Positions 1 through 11,906 of a stretch of DNA of 64,000 nucleotides are shown here, one piece after another (within the stretch, counting starts at the first letter, position 1; every line of letters starts with the position of its first letter). The stretch covers positions 34,388,428 to 34,452,427 of the forward strand of contig NC_080081.1 of assembly GCF_949987535.1 (NCBI RefSeq), in the 5' to 3' direction. The translations under genes and the position numbers were made by a program. The stretch is from Balaenoptera acutorostrata. Taxonomy: Eukaryota > Chordata > Mammalia > Artiodactyla > Balaenopteridae. A model generated the notes under the pieces. It made no database searches, was not told where the DNA came from, and was given only the letters and a program-made list of their open reading frames with translations.

Positions 1-348
1 TGCTCATTAATCTGAAATTTGGACAAGGACCAGCATGACTAGCTCTCTTGTAATCCTCTCAGTATCAGTGGTGATGGTTCAAAGGTTGAAGACTAGAATC
101 ATCTGAAACTTGCTGTCTCACAGGTTGGGAGGTTGATGTGGGCTGAAATGTAGCTCAAGTTGTCAGCCTGAACACCTCTCCATGTGGCCTGAGTTTCTTC
201 ACAACATCGTGGCTGGATTAAGGGACAGCATCTCAGGAGAGAGGAATCCAGACAGAAACCAAATCACTTTAATGACCTTGCTTCCAAAATCACGGAGCAT
301 CACTTCCATGGCATTGTATTCATAGAGGCATCCAAGAAGACCTGCCCA
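1..348 (-). mobile_element. MLT1-type MaLR LTR, part 1
   Basis: An old mammalian LTR in reverse orientation. Recognisable landmarks are 'ctctccatgtggcctgagtttcttcacaacat', read here as two adjacent blocks, and 'agcatcacttcc', all in the order expected for an inverted MLT1. The element is cut at 348 by an L1 and resumes at 2359. It enters from outside the window. Confidence 0.75.
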
Positions 349-2358
349 ATTTTCATTTCATTTAATTTTTACTTTATATTTGGGTATAGTTGATTTACAA
401 TGTTGCGTTAGTTTCAGGTGTACAGCAAAGTGGTTCAGTTATATGTATACGTATATCCATTCTTTTTCAGATTCTTTTCCTGTATATGTTATTACAGAAT
501 ATTGAGTAGAGTTCCCTGTGCTATACAGTAGGTCCTTGTGGATTATCTATTTTATATATAGTAGTGTGTATATGTTAATCCCAAATTTCTAATTTATCCC
601 TCCCCCACTATCTTTCCTCTTTGGTAACTGTAAGTTTGTTTTCAAAGCCTGTGAGTCTGTTTCTGATTTCCAAATAAGTTCATTTGTATTGTCTTTTTAT
701 ATTTCACATATAAGTAATATCATGTGATATTTATCTTTCTCTGTCTGACTTACTTCACTTAGGATGATAATCTCTAGGTCCATCCATATTGCTGCAAATG
801 GCATTATTTCATTCTTTTTTATGGATGAGTAATATTCCATTATATATATGTACCACATCTTCCTTACCCATTCTTCTGCCAGTGGACATTTAGGTTTCTT
901 CCATGGCTATTGTAAATAGTGCTGCAATGAACATTGGGGTACATGTATTTTTTCGAATTATGGTTTCCTCTGGATATATGCCCAGGAGTGGGGTTGCTGG
1001 GTCATATGGTAGCTCTATTTTTAGTTTTTTAAAGAACCTCCATACTGTTCTCCGTGGTTGTACCAATTTATATTCCCACCAACAGTGTAGGAGGGTTCCC
1101 TTTTCTCCACACCCTTTCTAGCATTTATTGTTTGCAGATTTTTTGATGATGGCCATTCTGACCAGTGTGAGCTGATGCCTCATTGTAGTTTTGATTTGAA
1201 TTTCTCTAATAATTAGCGATGTTGAGCATTTTTCAAGTGCCTCTTGGCCATCTCTGTGTCTTCTTTGGAGAAATGTCTATTTAGATCTTCTGCCCATTTT
1301 TTGATTGGGTTGTTTATTTTTTTGATATTGAGCTGCATGAGCTGTTTGTATATTTTGTAGATTAATCCCTTGTTGGTTGCATTGTTTGCAAATATTTTCT
1401 CCCATTCTGTGGGTTGTCTTTTTGTTTTGTTATGGTTTCCTTTGCTGTGCAAAAGCTTTTAAGTTTAATTAGGTCTCATTTGTTTATTTTTGTTTTTATT
1501 TTCATTACTCTAGGAGGGGGTCCAAAAAGATATTGCTGCAATTTATGTCAAAGCATATTCTGTCTAGGTTTTCCTCTAAGAGTTTTATAGTATCCAGTCT
1601 TACATTTAGGTCTTTCATCCATTTTGAGTTTATTTTTGTGTATGGTGTTAGAGAATGTTCTAATTTCATTCTTTTACATGTAGCTGTCCAGTTTTCCCAG
1701 CACCACTTATTGAAGGGACTGTCTTTTCTCCACTGTATATTCTTGCCTCCTTTGTTGTAGATTAATTGACCATAGGTGTGTGGGTTTATTTCTGGCCTTT
1801 CTATCCTGTTCCATTGATCTATATTTCTGTTTCTGTGTCAGTACCATACTGTTTTGATTACTGTGGCTTGGTAGTATAGTTTGAAGTCAGGGAGCCTGAT
1901 TCCTCCAGCTTTGTTTTTCTTTCTCAGGATTGCTTTGGCTATTTGGGATCTTTTGTGTTTCCATACAAACATTAAAATTTTTTGTTCCAGTTCTGTGAAA
2001 ACTGCCATTGGTAATTTAGTAGGGATTGCATTGAATCTGTAGATTGCCTTCAGTTGCATAGTCACTTTGGTAATATTGATTCTTCCAAACCAAGAACATG
2101 GTTTATCTTCCCATCTGTTTGTGTCATCTTCGATTTCTTTCATCAGTGTCTTATAGTTTTCAGAATACAGGTCTTTTGCCTCCTTAGGTAGGTTTATTCC
2201 TAGGTATTTATTTTTTTGATGTGATGGTAAGTGGGATTAGTTCTTAATTTCTCTTTCTGCTCTTTCCTTGTTAGTGTATAGAAATGAAAGAGATTACTGT
2301 GTATTAATTTTATATCCTGCAACTTTACAGAGCTCATAAATGAATTCAGTAAAGTTGC
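349..2358 (-). mobile_element. 5'-truncated L1, degraded ORF2 end and 3' UTR
   Basis: An L1 inserted in reverse: the decayed poly(A) side is at the left and the 5' truncation at 2358. The 12-bp TSD 'aagacctgccca' is at 337-348 and 2359-2370. Fragments of ORF2 can be read on the minus strand at 2143-1838 (the region after the reverse transcriptase) and 1452-1213 (near the C-terminus). They are separated by stops and frameshifts, so the copy is dead. It is more decayed than the L1 at 42.2-46.4 kb and is therefore probably older. It interrupts an MLT1 LTR. Confidence 0.93.
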
Positions 2359-2492
2359 AAGACCTGCCCAGTTGTAATAGAAGGTTAAATAGATCTACCT
2401 CTTGATGGAGTACTGGCAATGTACTGAAAGAGCTTGAGAGAGAAGTACTGCTGTGGCCATATCTGCAAAATGCAGTCTTTCAGTCTGCCCAT
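2359..2492 (-). mobile_element. MLT1-type MaLR LTR, part 2
   Basis: The continuation of the LTR broken by the L1. It holds the block 'ctcttgatggag', the 'gtggccatatctgcaaaa' block and the terminal 'cagtctgccc', which correspond to the inverted 5' end of MLT1. Confidence 0.72.
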
Positions 2493-2493
2493 A

Positions 2494-2536
2494 AGAATTC
2501 ACATTCCCCACATGTAATATGGGGAATGTGAATTCT
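2494..2536. repeat. Perfect 17-bp inverted repeat (hairpin)
   Basis: The arms at 2494-2510 and 2520-2536 are exact reverse complements, starting 'agaattcacattcc', and are separated by a 9-nt loop. The hairpin sits directly outside the end of the MLT1 LTR. Its origin is unknown. A perfect stem in otherwise decayed DNA suggests a recent templated event or selection. Confidence 0.9.
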
Positions 2537-2539
2537 CAC

Positions 2540-3800
2540 TCTCCTCCAAGAACCCCCTAAAATCCCATTTTAGAATCAGACTCATGCTCAGATATCAGGA
2601 TCTCTTCATCTAAATCAAGTATGGGTACTGATGAGGCCCCTCTGGTACATTTCTTCAAGTAAAGTCCCTTCAGTACAGTTCTCAATCTGAAGACCTGAGA
2701 ACTAAAGAGCTATCTCTTCTTCTCCACTCCCAACATATAATTGTGAGACAGACCTTGATAACCACTATAGACACTTCCATCAGAAAAGGGGAAATGGGGC
2801 CTACAGTAGTCACTAATCCACAGAAATTCTGAAATCCAGCTGGATAACCCATTGCTAGTTCCTGGATTGGGCTCAGTACTACTGCCTGGAGATCCATCAT
2901 AGCTCTTTGCTCTTTGGACTCTTGGGTCTGCTTTCTGGGACACCCTTCATTAATCCATAAAAAGTGGCTGGGATTTACCACTGAGTACTTTTCTCAATCT
3001 CCTTCTTGCCCATAGTAGTATGGGGATCCAAAGATCTCCTTTCATCTCCTTATCTGTCTTTGTTAGTTCAAGTCAGCAGTATTTCTAGTAGTAAAGCTCT
3101 CTTTAAACTTTGTGAATTTCCTATGACTGCTACTGGATTTTGGTCCACTAAACAAAAGGCACACCCACAAATCTAATCTAGATAAGTCGTTTTCTAACTT
3201 AGGCTTCCTGTAAGGTTGTTGATTGACATTAGCCCTAAGATTCTTAGATTCTTAGAGTCACCTTTGATTTGATCTCTGTTCTGAAACTCTTTCTATATTT
3301 GAGAATCATGTTGTGGTTCAGTCTTGTATTTTTAACTCAGTAAGTCTGGGCTCCTTCATATATTTTCTAAATTTTGTTAGAAAATAGAATTATTCCTTTT
3401 TAATCTATGTTTCTCTTCTCTCATTTTATAATATCAACAAGAAGCCAAGTGGACTTTCAGTATTTTTCCTGAAAACCTCCATATCATCTAATTTATCATC
3501 TATCTACAAATCATCTAATTTATCAGGAATTTTACTGTTTTCCATGTCATCACAAGCAATAGGGCTGCTAAATTTTCTGTTACTACATAACAAGAATTCC
3601 CTTACTTCCAGATACCCACAACATTTTTGTCACTTTTGTTTAAACCCTTACTAACAGCCTCCTCGGGGGCAATTAGGGTTTTTTTTAACAAATGTCCTTT
3701 AACAAAATGCTCTTCTCAAAGTTTTTCCAGCTTCTACCTACTGCTTGATCCCAAAGCAAGTTTTAGGTTTTGTTATAGCAGCATACCACCTCAAGTACCA
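2540..3800. other. Unassigned intergenic or intronic DNA
   Basis: The stretch is AT-rich with no coding frame I would defend. Short open frames on both strands lack domain features and splice context. Nothing is confidently recognised. Confidence 0.5.
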
Positions 3801-3803
3801 AAA

Positions 3804-4354
3804 TCTGTTCCTATAATTATGGTTGCATAACAAACCATCACCAAAACTTAGTTTTTTTATATATACATATGTAATATGTATATATAAATATTGCATAATA
3901 TTGCCAAATCTGCAATTTGGGCAAGCTCAACAGAGATAGCTCATGTCTCTACTACTCAAAGGCTGGGAGCTGGAATCATCTATAAGGTATTCAACGACAT
4001 GTTCAGAAGTTGATACTGGTTGTCACCCAAGATTTTTTAGTGGAGGCTATGTACATCTGACCACATCATATGGCTTGCATAGCCTCACACATGGTTGTTG
4101 CTTTGAAAGGCAAGCATTCCAAAATAGGTAGCCAAGCAGAAGCTAGATCTCCTTTATGACCTAGCCTTCAGAGATACTCATTGTCATTTCCTCCACATTC
4201 CACACATCATGCATCACAAAGGCCACATCAGTTTCAATGGCAGGAGAAATAGAGTCTGCTTCTTGATGGAAGAGTAGCAAAGTTTTGCAAGAGAATGTGG
4301 AACCAGAATTATTGCTCTCTATTATTCAAAAATACAGTCTTACAGTCTGCCACA
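3804..4354 (-). mobile_element. MLT1-type MaLR LTR, nearly full length
   Basis: An inverted MLT1. It starts with the complement of the 3' end ('gcataacaaacca', 'caaaacttag'), followed by 'tctgcaatttgggcaag', 'atgacctagcctt', 'cttcttgatggaag', and it ends in 'cagtctgccaca'. It parallels the copy at 1-2492. An AT palindrome lies inside at about 3858-3888. Confidence 0.8.
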
Positions 4355-4689
4355 TATTATTACTATTTCCTTACCTTAAATTCCTATTTCAACTAACTGT
4401 AATCTTGCTTCTTATTCTTATCTTTAAAACAAAGAAACAAACTTGCACTCAGCTAAGAGGACCAATGATCTTCAGCCTTTCATAGAACTTAATGATTTTC
4501 AGTCTTCAAATTGTTTGATTTATATGCTTTATTTGACAATATTGGTAATCACCCAATTCATGAAATATATTCTCTATTGTCCTCTGCCTCTATACTGAGT
4601 ATCATCTTTGATCATTTTCCTCGAACATTCTTTGTCAATAACTGATGCCTTTTTTTTTTTTTTTTTTTTTGGCCTGCTCCTTAAAAGTA

Positions 4690-5445
4690 GTTTTCTCCAA
4701 AAGTTGGACTTCAGTTCATTTCTCTTCTTATTCTGCATTTTCCTCTAAGCAAGCTTCTAAAAGTGAGTCTCCAGTATGTATTTCCACTTGCTCCTTCTTT
4801 CTTAAATTTGAGATTCCAATTTCCAACAATTTATAGGACATTTCAACATGAGAATTTCACAGCTACTTTATATTCAACATTTATAAAACCCAGGCTCCTT
4901 ATCTTTACTCATAGAATGTAATCCTCTTCTCATATTTCCTAACTTGGCTAAAGCCTTTACTCTTCGCCAAATCCCAACATAAAAAACCTAGTCTTCTAAC
5001 TTCTGCCTTCAACGGTACAAAGTGAAACACAGATTCATTTCTGTCCTATGGCTCACACACCCAGCTTGAGGACAGGGCCCTGTAGCATCTCGTTCAACCT
5101 ATATCCAGGTAAATTTGCCACCTAGGTTGCACTAATCATCCAAACTATATCAGAGCCTAAAAATGCACTTTACACTCACATACCTTTGCTCACATTTTTA
5201 CTCCTATTTTAAATTGTTCCCACTCATCATCAGTCTGGGAAGCATGAGTACTTCCTCCATTATTCCACAGATATCCCCTCTCTAACAAAACCCATTTGAC
5301 TTCTCAATAACTTCTTAACAAAAATAACAACTTGCTCCTTTGTGGTCATACACTATTTTTGTGTCAGTCTCCACAAAACTGTGAGCTTCCTGTGGACAGG
5401 AACCATTTATTATTAATCTCTCACTCCTTTACATGTATAATTACA
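4690..5445 (+). mobile_element. L2 LINE relic, RT C-terminal part and 3' UTR
   Basis: Old L2 sequence in sense orientation. Blocks match the end of the L2 reverse-transcriptase ORF ('cttattctgcattttcctc', 'acccaggctcctt') and then the 3' UTR block 'ctgtgagcttcctgtggac'. Stops are frequent, so it is not coding. A run of about 21 T at 4649-4670 precedes it without a visible TSD. Confidence 0.6.
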
Positions 5446-5659
5446 AGTCATCAATTTTCATCTAATTGACTTTTAAACAATCTACACTGTTACCTTAACT
5501 TTGACTTCTACAAATTACCTTGCTACACTTAACCCAGACTTTGGAATATTTTCTATTGAACAAAGTTTGAAGTAAATGTAATGGAAATATTTGACAACTG
5601 CCATAAGTGTTTTGGTAGCATTTCCATCTCTGTATGTTTAGCAGTGTTTGTGCAAAGAT

Positions 5660-5790
5660 ATGAGTATTTTATTGTGGTGGTTTTAAAACTGTGCTCCATG
5701 GAACCCCTCCATGGAAGAGTCTCAGTAGTTTCTCTGAGCAGGGTCTTGATTATGCAGAATCTAAGCACAGCCTTTCTTACCTGCCAACCC
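5660..5790 (+). mobile_element. Possible hAT-type DNA transposon remnant
   Basis: The block 'aaactgtgctccatggaaccc' followed by 'ctcagtagtttctctga' resembles MER-type hAT elements ('ctgtgttccatggaac'). No terminal inverted repeats or TSD could be fixed, so this is a weak call. Confidence 0.3.
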
Positions 5791-5839
5791 ACCAGAACAA
5801 TTTTACAGATTAGACTTTTGGACACATCTTTATTTTAGA

Positions 5840-7435
5840 AAGGTTTCTATTACTGAAATATTTGAAAGCACTGTTTATTGATTTTTGCCTTTATTCTTTT
5901 TGTTTTCTTAAAGAGCTAAACTGGACAAAAAGGACTAATAGTACTGAAAGGAATGGTTAGCCTCATAATTTACAGATAATTTGTTAGACATTAAAACATC
6001 TCAGTTGGCTGTCCCAGAACTTAAAGCTGTTGAATATATGTACAACTATGACAAAAGAGAACAGAATTTAAGAATATAAAATAAATTGCAGAGATTTTTC
6101 TGAAAAGCAAACTATATCAATAATTAGAGATTTTATAACATTTTATCACTGTGGAAAAGAAATCTGCACTTATAAATATCATATACTGTTTGATTTTCAC
6201 ATCTCTGACTTTAACTTTTCGGGAATATATTTTTGTATAAGTATGGAAGACGTCCTCCATTCATAAGTGATTGATTAGTTGAATTGAAACGATGAAAGTT
6301 CTGTTTCAAGATTATGTGTCCTCTATGATAACACATTAATATCACTTGTAAAATCCATGGACTTTTAGGAATCTTATGAGAGGGTCTACATTTCATTGTG
6401 CCTTAACCGACCCACCCATCTTCTATACTTTATTTCCCCAGGCATGGGAATGGGACTTTGCAGACCAAATTTCTCTTTTGCCAACTGGCCCTCCCTTAGG
6501 CTGCTAATCATGAGTGCCTGAGGGAACCTACAGGAGAAAAAGAGAGAGTGGGGCATCATTCTCTCCTGTTTGCTTTCAGCTACTCTCAACAACACCCAGC
6601 AGAGCTTCTTTACCCTGACCGACAATCACAGAGTGCTCCAGTAGCAGTAACTGATTTCAGTTTGCAGTTGTTCCAACACTTCCAGAAATAACCTCATCAA
6701 ACCCTCCAGAGACGGTGACATCAGTTGCCTGATACCCGCTCCTTGAATTGAATTGGGTACCAGCCTCACACAATCTCTCTTCCCAGCTCAGAGACCCCAC
6801 ACCATCGAAGTAACACAACCTCCTCAAGCAACTGAGTTATGGCTTCTCCAAGACTCAAGTTTCAATAATACTAACCTCTTTCTTTTGTTCACCTAGTCCT
6901 AGGGGTGAAAGCTGCTTCTTATGGTTACCTCTTACCTCTTTGTTTTCTAGAAAGCAAGGAGGTAATGTTACTTTATTTTTCCTTTGTATATTATAGGCAT
7001 TAATAGGAATATGTTGGATAAAACAAAATAGTATACTGTTTTTATATTATTTATATTTTCCTCCAAAGTTATCTACAGTAGTTTTGTTTAACACATTTAT
7101 ATATTCATACATTTTAACCTTGCCAATGTTAAAATTCCTAAAATTTTAACTCTAGTTCATAAAACTAACTTATTGTCCTCAAATAACCTCATTTTCTATG
7201 CTAATTCTTTCCTCTGTCTCTTTTGCCTAAGGAGAGTCAAACTCTCCCTGGGGCGATAGGGCATTTGTCCAGTGATGTGTAGAGTAAACTGTACCTTCCA
7301 ATGTCTTAGAGACATTCCTGAGAAGAAGAGAGAATGATGACCTCCATTTTGTATAATGTTTCCAGAAACTTTGCTCATTTATTTCCATCTGTTTGTCAGA
7401 GCTAGGTCAACACTAAAGACACTCCCTCTCACCCT
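5840..7435. other. Unassigned DNA
   Basis: No gene is recognised. The part at 6620-6990 has the look of an old repeat ('ttcttttgttcacctagtccta') but I could not name it. A T-rich run lies at 7435-7460. Confidence 0.45.
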
Positions 7436-7737
7436 TTTTTTTTTTTTTTTCTTTTTTTGTAAAAAGGAAGAAAGGGAAACAAATATTTAGTGAAACACAG
7501 ACTGGGACATTCAAGAAAAAGTGATCCTATTGATAATAGGAACCTTAGCAGCCATAGCTGTTTCACTATCAAATACATAGCAGTCACTCAAATCACAATT
7601 ATATAAATGTTTTAAGTTTTCCTTGTAGAATGAACTTTTAATGTTGGCAGGCGCTTGAATCAGGCATGAATTTCCAAGGAAAATATTTAGAGTACCTTTG
7701 GATGCACTTGAATACAGAAAGAAAGGCTGTTTTATCA

Positions 7738-7965
7738 ACATATACACACTACTATATATAAAATAGATAACCAACAAGGACCTACTGTATAGCACAGGGA
7801 AGTATACTCAATATTTTATAATAACCCATAAGAGAAAAGAATCTGAAAAAGAATATATATATTATATACATATATATATATATACTATGTATGTATGTAT
7901 AACCAATCACTGTGCTGTACCCCTGAAACTAACACAAAATTTGAAAAAAATTTGAAACAAGTTGT
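7738..7965 (+). mobile_element. L1 3'-end fragment, sense
   Basis: It holds L1 3' UTR landmarks in sense orientation: 'aacaaggacctactgtatag', 'cacagggaa', 'tcaatattttataataacc', then an AT microsatellite and 'ctgtacccctgaaactaac'. It ends in an A-rich tail. No TSD was located. Confidence 0.85.
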
Positions 7966-9650
7966 AGAAACTTCACTCTGTTTGAAATTACATAGAAATT
8001 GTAAGAAAAGAAAGATAAGGTGGATATTGAAAAGTGGAAAAAGTAGAATTTGAACATAAAATTATAGTCTGAAAAGTTGGAAGGGTATAAGGCAGCAGGT
8101 AAGTTTTAACTTATCTATTGTAAATTTAACACGTGAATCTTATCTTTTTAGGAGGATACATTGCAAGAGAGTATAGACAGCATTTCTGAAACATGACAGT
8201 GAGTTACAGCCCAGGATGGTGAGGTAGCAGACAGGAAGAAGTAGAAGCAGATTTTCTGGTATGTTCCTCATGGTTTGGTAATATGAGTGACAGTGGAGTA
8301 GAGAAAAGATGAACAGAGTAGAGGTCTCACGTCTTTTATTTCTATAACATTTTCAGTATATATGCTTCTGATTTTTTAAAATACAAACCATCAAACACAG
8401 CTAGTGCCATGTACTCCAAATTTACTTTGGCTATGACTTAAGGTTAACAATAGCAAAGAATGGAGTTTGAGTGACTATTCTTTTGCATGTGATTTTAAGG
8501 TTATGAAAAATATGAGGTCAAAAAGTCCTTATCCATTAGTTCTGAAAATGCCCTCATTTGACCGTGATTGACAATTTTTGACAATGATTGACGGACTCTG
8601 ATAAGCCGTGATAAAAAATGACAGCCTTGAGTATTTTGAACAAGTTACATTTTAAAGGAATTAAGTTGCTAATGGATTAACGGTGGTCAATGAAGAAGGA
8701 GCGGGCCATTACTTTTTATGGATTACAGGATTATCATTCCTTATAGAACATTGACAGTCATTCTCACAAGTCCTTCCTGAGATTCCAATGCAACAGAATT
8801 CTCTTTCAGATAAGATTTTCCTTTATATGAAGCCCAAGTTAACCTGTTAGTTCACTCACTGTGATTTAGGATGTTGATAATTCACTGCAGAACACTGAGG
8901 TCCTCTTTTCATAGTCTAATATCATCTTTCTGAATACACACATAGTACTTTTTCTCAAATTCATGAAAAATGACAGGACAATTAAAACAAAAATCATATC
9001 CAGATATCACACTCCCTCTGGACTCAGATTCACATTATTATTATAATTCTGACTAGTTTTCTAATGAGTTAACAAATTCTTTGGTGTTGTAGCATAAAGT
9101 TAATGTACCCATTTTTAGTTCTTAAAGAAAATCAAGCTTCTACTATGAGCTTCATTCATCTAGGCTCTTATCTAGGAAAAAAGGATGATTTTTGAGGTAT
9201 CTAATGCACGTAAGAGTCAAGCCAAGTATCCTTTCAACAAATCTCTCAGTAAAATTTTGTCCCCTAAGAAAATGCTTTTTCTTAAAATTCTCCATTTTTG
9301 TCAATAGTATTAATATACTTTAAATAAATAATTATCAGCATTTATTCATCTTGTTTTTTCACTCTCTACACCCAGTTCCAGTTTGTTTCTAAATATTGCT
9401 AATTTTCTTTCTATAACATTATTCTTCATTTTCTTCTAATTTCCACAGTCATCACCTTTTCTGCTGTTCATATCATCAAGACTAGATAATACAATGGCCT
9501 CCACTAGGTCCAAAACCAAATTGTCACCAATGCAAAATAAGGAAATCATGCTTAACAGCAGTAACATATATGGAAAAGCACAGGAGTAGTGGTTGACAAT
9601 ACATTTAATGTTGAGCAAAAAGCTTATTATCCCGGGTTGCATATTAGAAA
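7966..9650. other. Unassigned DNA
   Basis: No gene or clear repeat is recognised. Around 8560-8590 the octamer 'tgattgac' recurs in a short cluster, which may be chance. Confidence 0.5.
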
Positions 9651-9654
9651 GACA

Positions 9655-9950
9655 AGCATTAAGATTTGAGTTTAGGACAATATGATATAACGGGCTTTGG
9701 GATTTCATGATCTAGATTTGAATCTTGATTGTGTGATCTTAACTCACAGTTAGATTTCTCATCTGCAGAATGGAGATAATAATAATAACTATCATTTATT
9801 GTGTGTTTATCATGAGCCAGGCAATAAGTGCTTTATATGTCTCACTTCATTTAACCTTCATAGTAACCCTGCTAAATAAATAGCATTATTATCCTCACAT
9901 TACAGGGGAAAATATTAAGTCCCAAGATGGCAAATTAATTTTTTCCAGTA
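9655..9950. mobile_element. MIR fragments, probably two in opposite orientation
   Basis: The first half (to about 9800) reads as sense MIR, with the segment 'tgtgatcttaactcac' and 'ctcatctgcagaatggagataat'. The second half holds the inverted block 'ctcacttcatttaaccttca' and 'attattatcctcacattac'. Ends are approximate. Confidence 0.55.
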
Positions 9951-10118
9951 TCACAAAAGTAATATGTGACAGAACATGAATTCTAAGCTCTGGTCCCTGA
10001 TATCAGAGCCTGTGGTTTCATCACTGAGACTTGAGTGAGATTATGTATGTTCACAACTGACATGGGTCAGGTACATGGTAATTGTTTAGCAAATGTTGGC
10101 TTCATTTCCTTGTAATTT

Positions 10119-10518
10119 TGTGACAGGGGAGAACGTTTTGTGTTCTATTACAAGTTAATCACTAAAGGAATGTTGCCTATAAGCTTAAATTATACATAAT
10201 GGCCCGTCTCTGGGAACCCTGCTTCCCAGGTAATGAGCATTAAGTTAAAATACCTTTGGAAGGTAGAATACCTTTGGAAGGAAGAAATTAACACATCCCC
10301 TCCAGAGGCTGATGGGAACCAGGAAGTGTTTGACTTTCCTCCCTCCCCTTTTAGTATAAAAGGAGCCTGAATTCTAACTCAGGCAAGATGGTTCCTTGGG
10401 GCACGAGCCCACCATCTTCTTGGTTATCTGGCTTTCTGAATAAAGTCGTTATTCCTCACCCCAACAACTCGTCTCTTGATTATTGGCCTGTCATGTGGCA
10501 AGCTTAGACTCGGTAACA
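10119..10518 (+). mobile_element. Solo LTR of a class-I (gammaretrovirus-like) ERV
   Basis: The element is 400 bp, begins 'tgtgacag' and ends 'ggtaaca', so it has short imperfect terminal inverted repeats with TG...CA ends. It is flanked by a 4-bp duplication 'attt' at 10115-10118 and 10519-10522; 4 bp is the size expected for class-I ERVs. Inside are a TATA box 'tataaaa' at 10355-10361 and a poly(A) signal 'aataaa' at 10439-10444. This gives the order U3, R, U5, with transcription starting near 10385 and U5 from about 10465. No gag, pol or env sequence is adjacent, so it is a solo LTR left by recombination. The short TSD could be chance. Confidence 0.75.
10355..10361 (+). promoter_or_regulatory. 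TATA box of the solo LTR
   Basis: 'tataaaa' lies 78 bp upstream of the LTR poly(A) signal, the usual U3 position. It could still drive transcription rightwards. No recognised gene starts nearby. Confidence 0.6.
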
Positions 10519-10752
10519 ATTTCATTATATAGTGTGCTTGTTGGAACATACTTTAGCTACTAGGTTCATTTCAAGCTTCCACATTAAGAATGCGTTGTCA
10601 ACTGAAGTGAGTTAAACCCTTTGAAGAATGAGTAGGAAATTGAAATGCATCATACGTAGCCCCAGTAAAGTGTTGGGCATGTTCAGTCTGAAGGAAAAAG
10701 GACACTGAAAGCACATGATACCTTACTTCAAGGTAAAAAGAAAGAGAGACGA

Positions 10753-10756
<4 letters not shown>

Positions 10757-10790
<34 letters not shown>

Positions 10791-10813
10791 TGTGTGTGTG
10801 TGTGTGTGTGTGT
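10757..10813. repeat. Compound microsatellite (GA)n-(TG)n
   Basis: A pure GA run at about 10757-10788 passes directly into a TG run at 10789-10813. Such tracts are usually length-polymorphic. Confidence 0.97.
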
Positions 10814-11029
10814 TGTATATGACCCCAACAGAATAGAACTTGATGGATGAATAAAATATTTATCTTAAATCAATTTTAAATAAATGGGAAAGTTCTTTCT
10901 AGTAAACAGAATTGCCCAAGGGTGGATGGACTGCCTCAGGAAAAAATAATCCGATTGTTTTCTGAAACACAAAAAGCATACTACACCTGGCCTTGGTTAC
11001 ATTCAGAGTCTTTGGCTAGTATCATCTTT

Positions 11030-11905
11030 TTATGAGATTGCTGGTTGAATACTTGAGCTCAATTATATCACCATGCTTTCCATGCTTTGTCAAGCTCTAC
11101 CCAGGGCCCAAACGTGACAGCCCTCAGCCACTTGTCTTACGGGTACCCTATCATCCTCTCATCTTCACAGTTTTGGTGTCCCATCACTCTCCTAATTGTT
11201 TCCCCACTGCTACATCTTTTGTCAACACTTTCCATTTGTTTACCAGAAACTCTGATCCATTATTAACAAACTACTGTATACCATCATTCTCTTCACCCAG
11301 TGCCCTATTTGCCTACTTGTCTACAAAAGTCTGACATTCCCATGAATCAAACCTTCCCCCTGTTTCACGCCCCTGTGTCAGCAGCCCATTCTCCCCCATC
11401 CTTGTACCACAGGGTCAAGACATGGGTTTAGCTTCTTGATCTTCGGGGCCATTCCAAACAATTACCCTTTAATTCCCCACAAGCATGTCTTCAAGGCTCC
11501 TGTCATGTAGCCATGTAGCCCTCTGTCTATCCTTGGTGTTTTCTTAAAATCTCCACATTTTTTGAGAATTTTGCTATTTTTCTCACTAGTTGACTAGACA
11601 GATTGTAATATATACATTATTGAGTAATCCATGCTTTGTGGACTAGCCCTTCAGTTCCTTGATCTTCATAGCTCCAGGTTCCTTTTCTTCTGCTGTCTTT
11701 CAGAAATGTATTTCCAAGATTACACTCTAGATAATTCTCACAGCTGTCATTGAGCCTGACATATACCAAAAAATGTATCTGGTTAATACATTATCCCTTT
11801 GTGTTACCCTACCCAGATTCACTGTTGGAATTGAAACTTGAACATCTCACTTCAAACATCTCAATTTATCTGATTCAAATCTCCTATGTTTTTCTCTTAC
11901 TCTTT
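11030..11905 (+). mobile_element. L2-like LINE debris upstream of an RT relic
   Basis: C/T-rich sequence in the same orientation as the L2 block at 12253-14012. It is probably an older 5' part of the same L2, but too decayed to align by eye. A SINE splits it from the rest, with TSD 'tctcttactcttt' at about 11894-11906 and 12253-12265. Confidence 0.4.
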
Positions 11906-11906
11906 T

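Noticed and set aside
3858..3888. AT palindrome inside the MLT1 at 3.8 kb as a functional hairpin
   Set aside because: It is a low-complexity TA-rich expansion, and the imperfect symmetry is expected by chance in such sequence.
4649..4670. T21 tract as another poly(A)-only insertion
   Set aside because: No duplicated flanks were found, so a simple homopolymer is enough.
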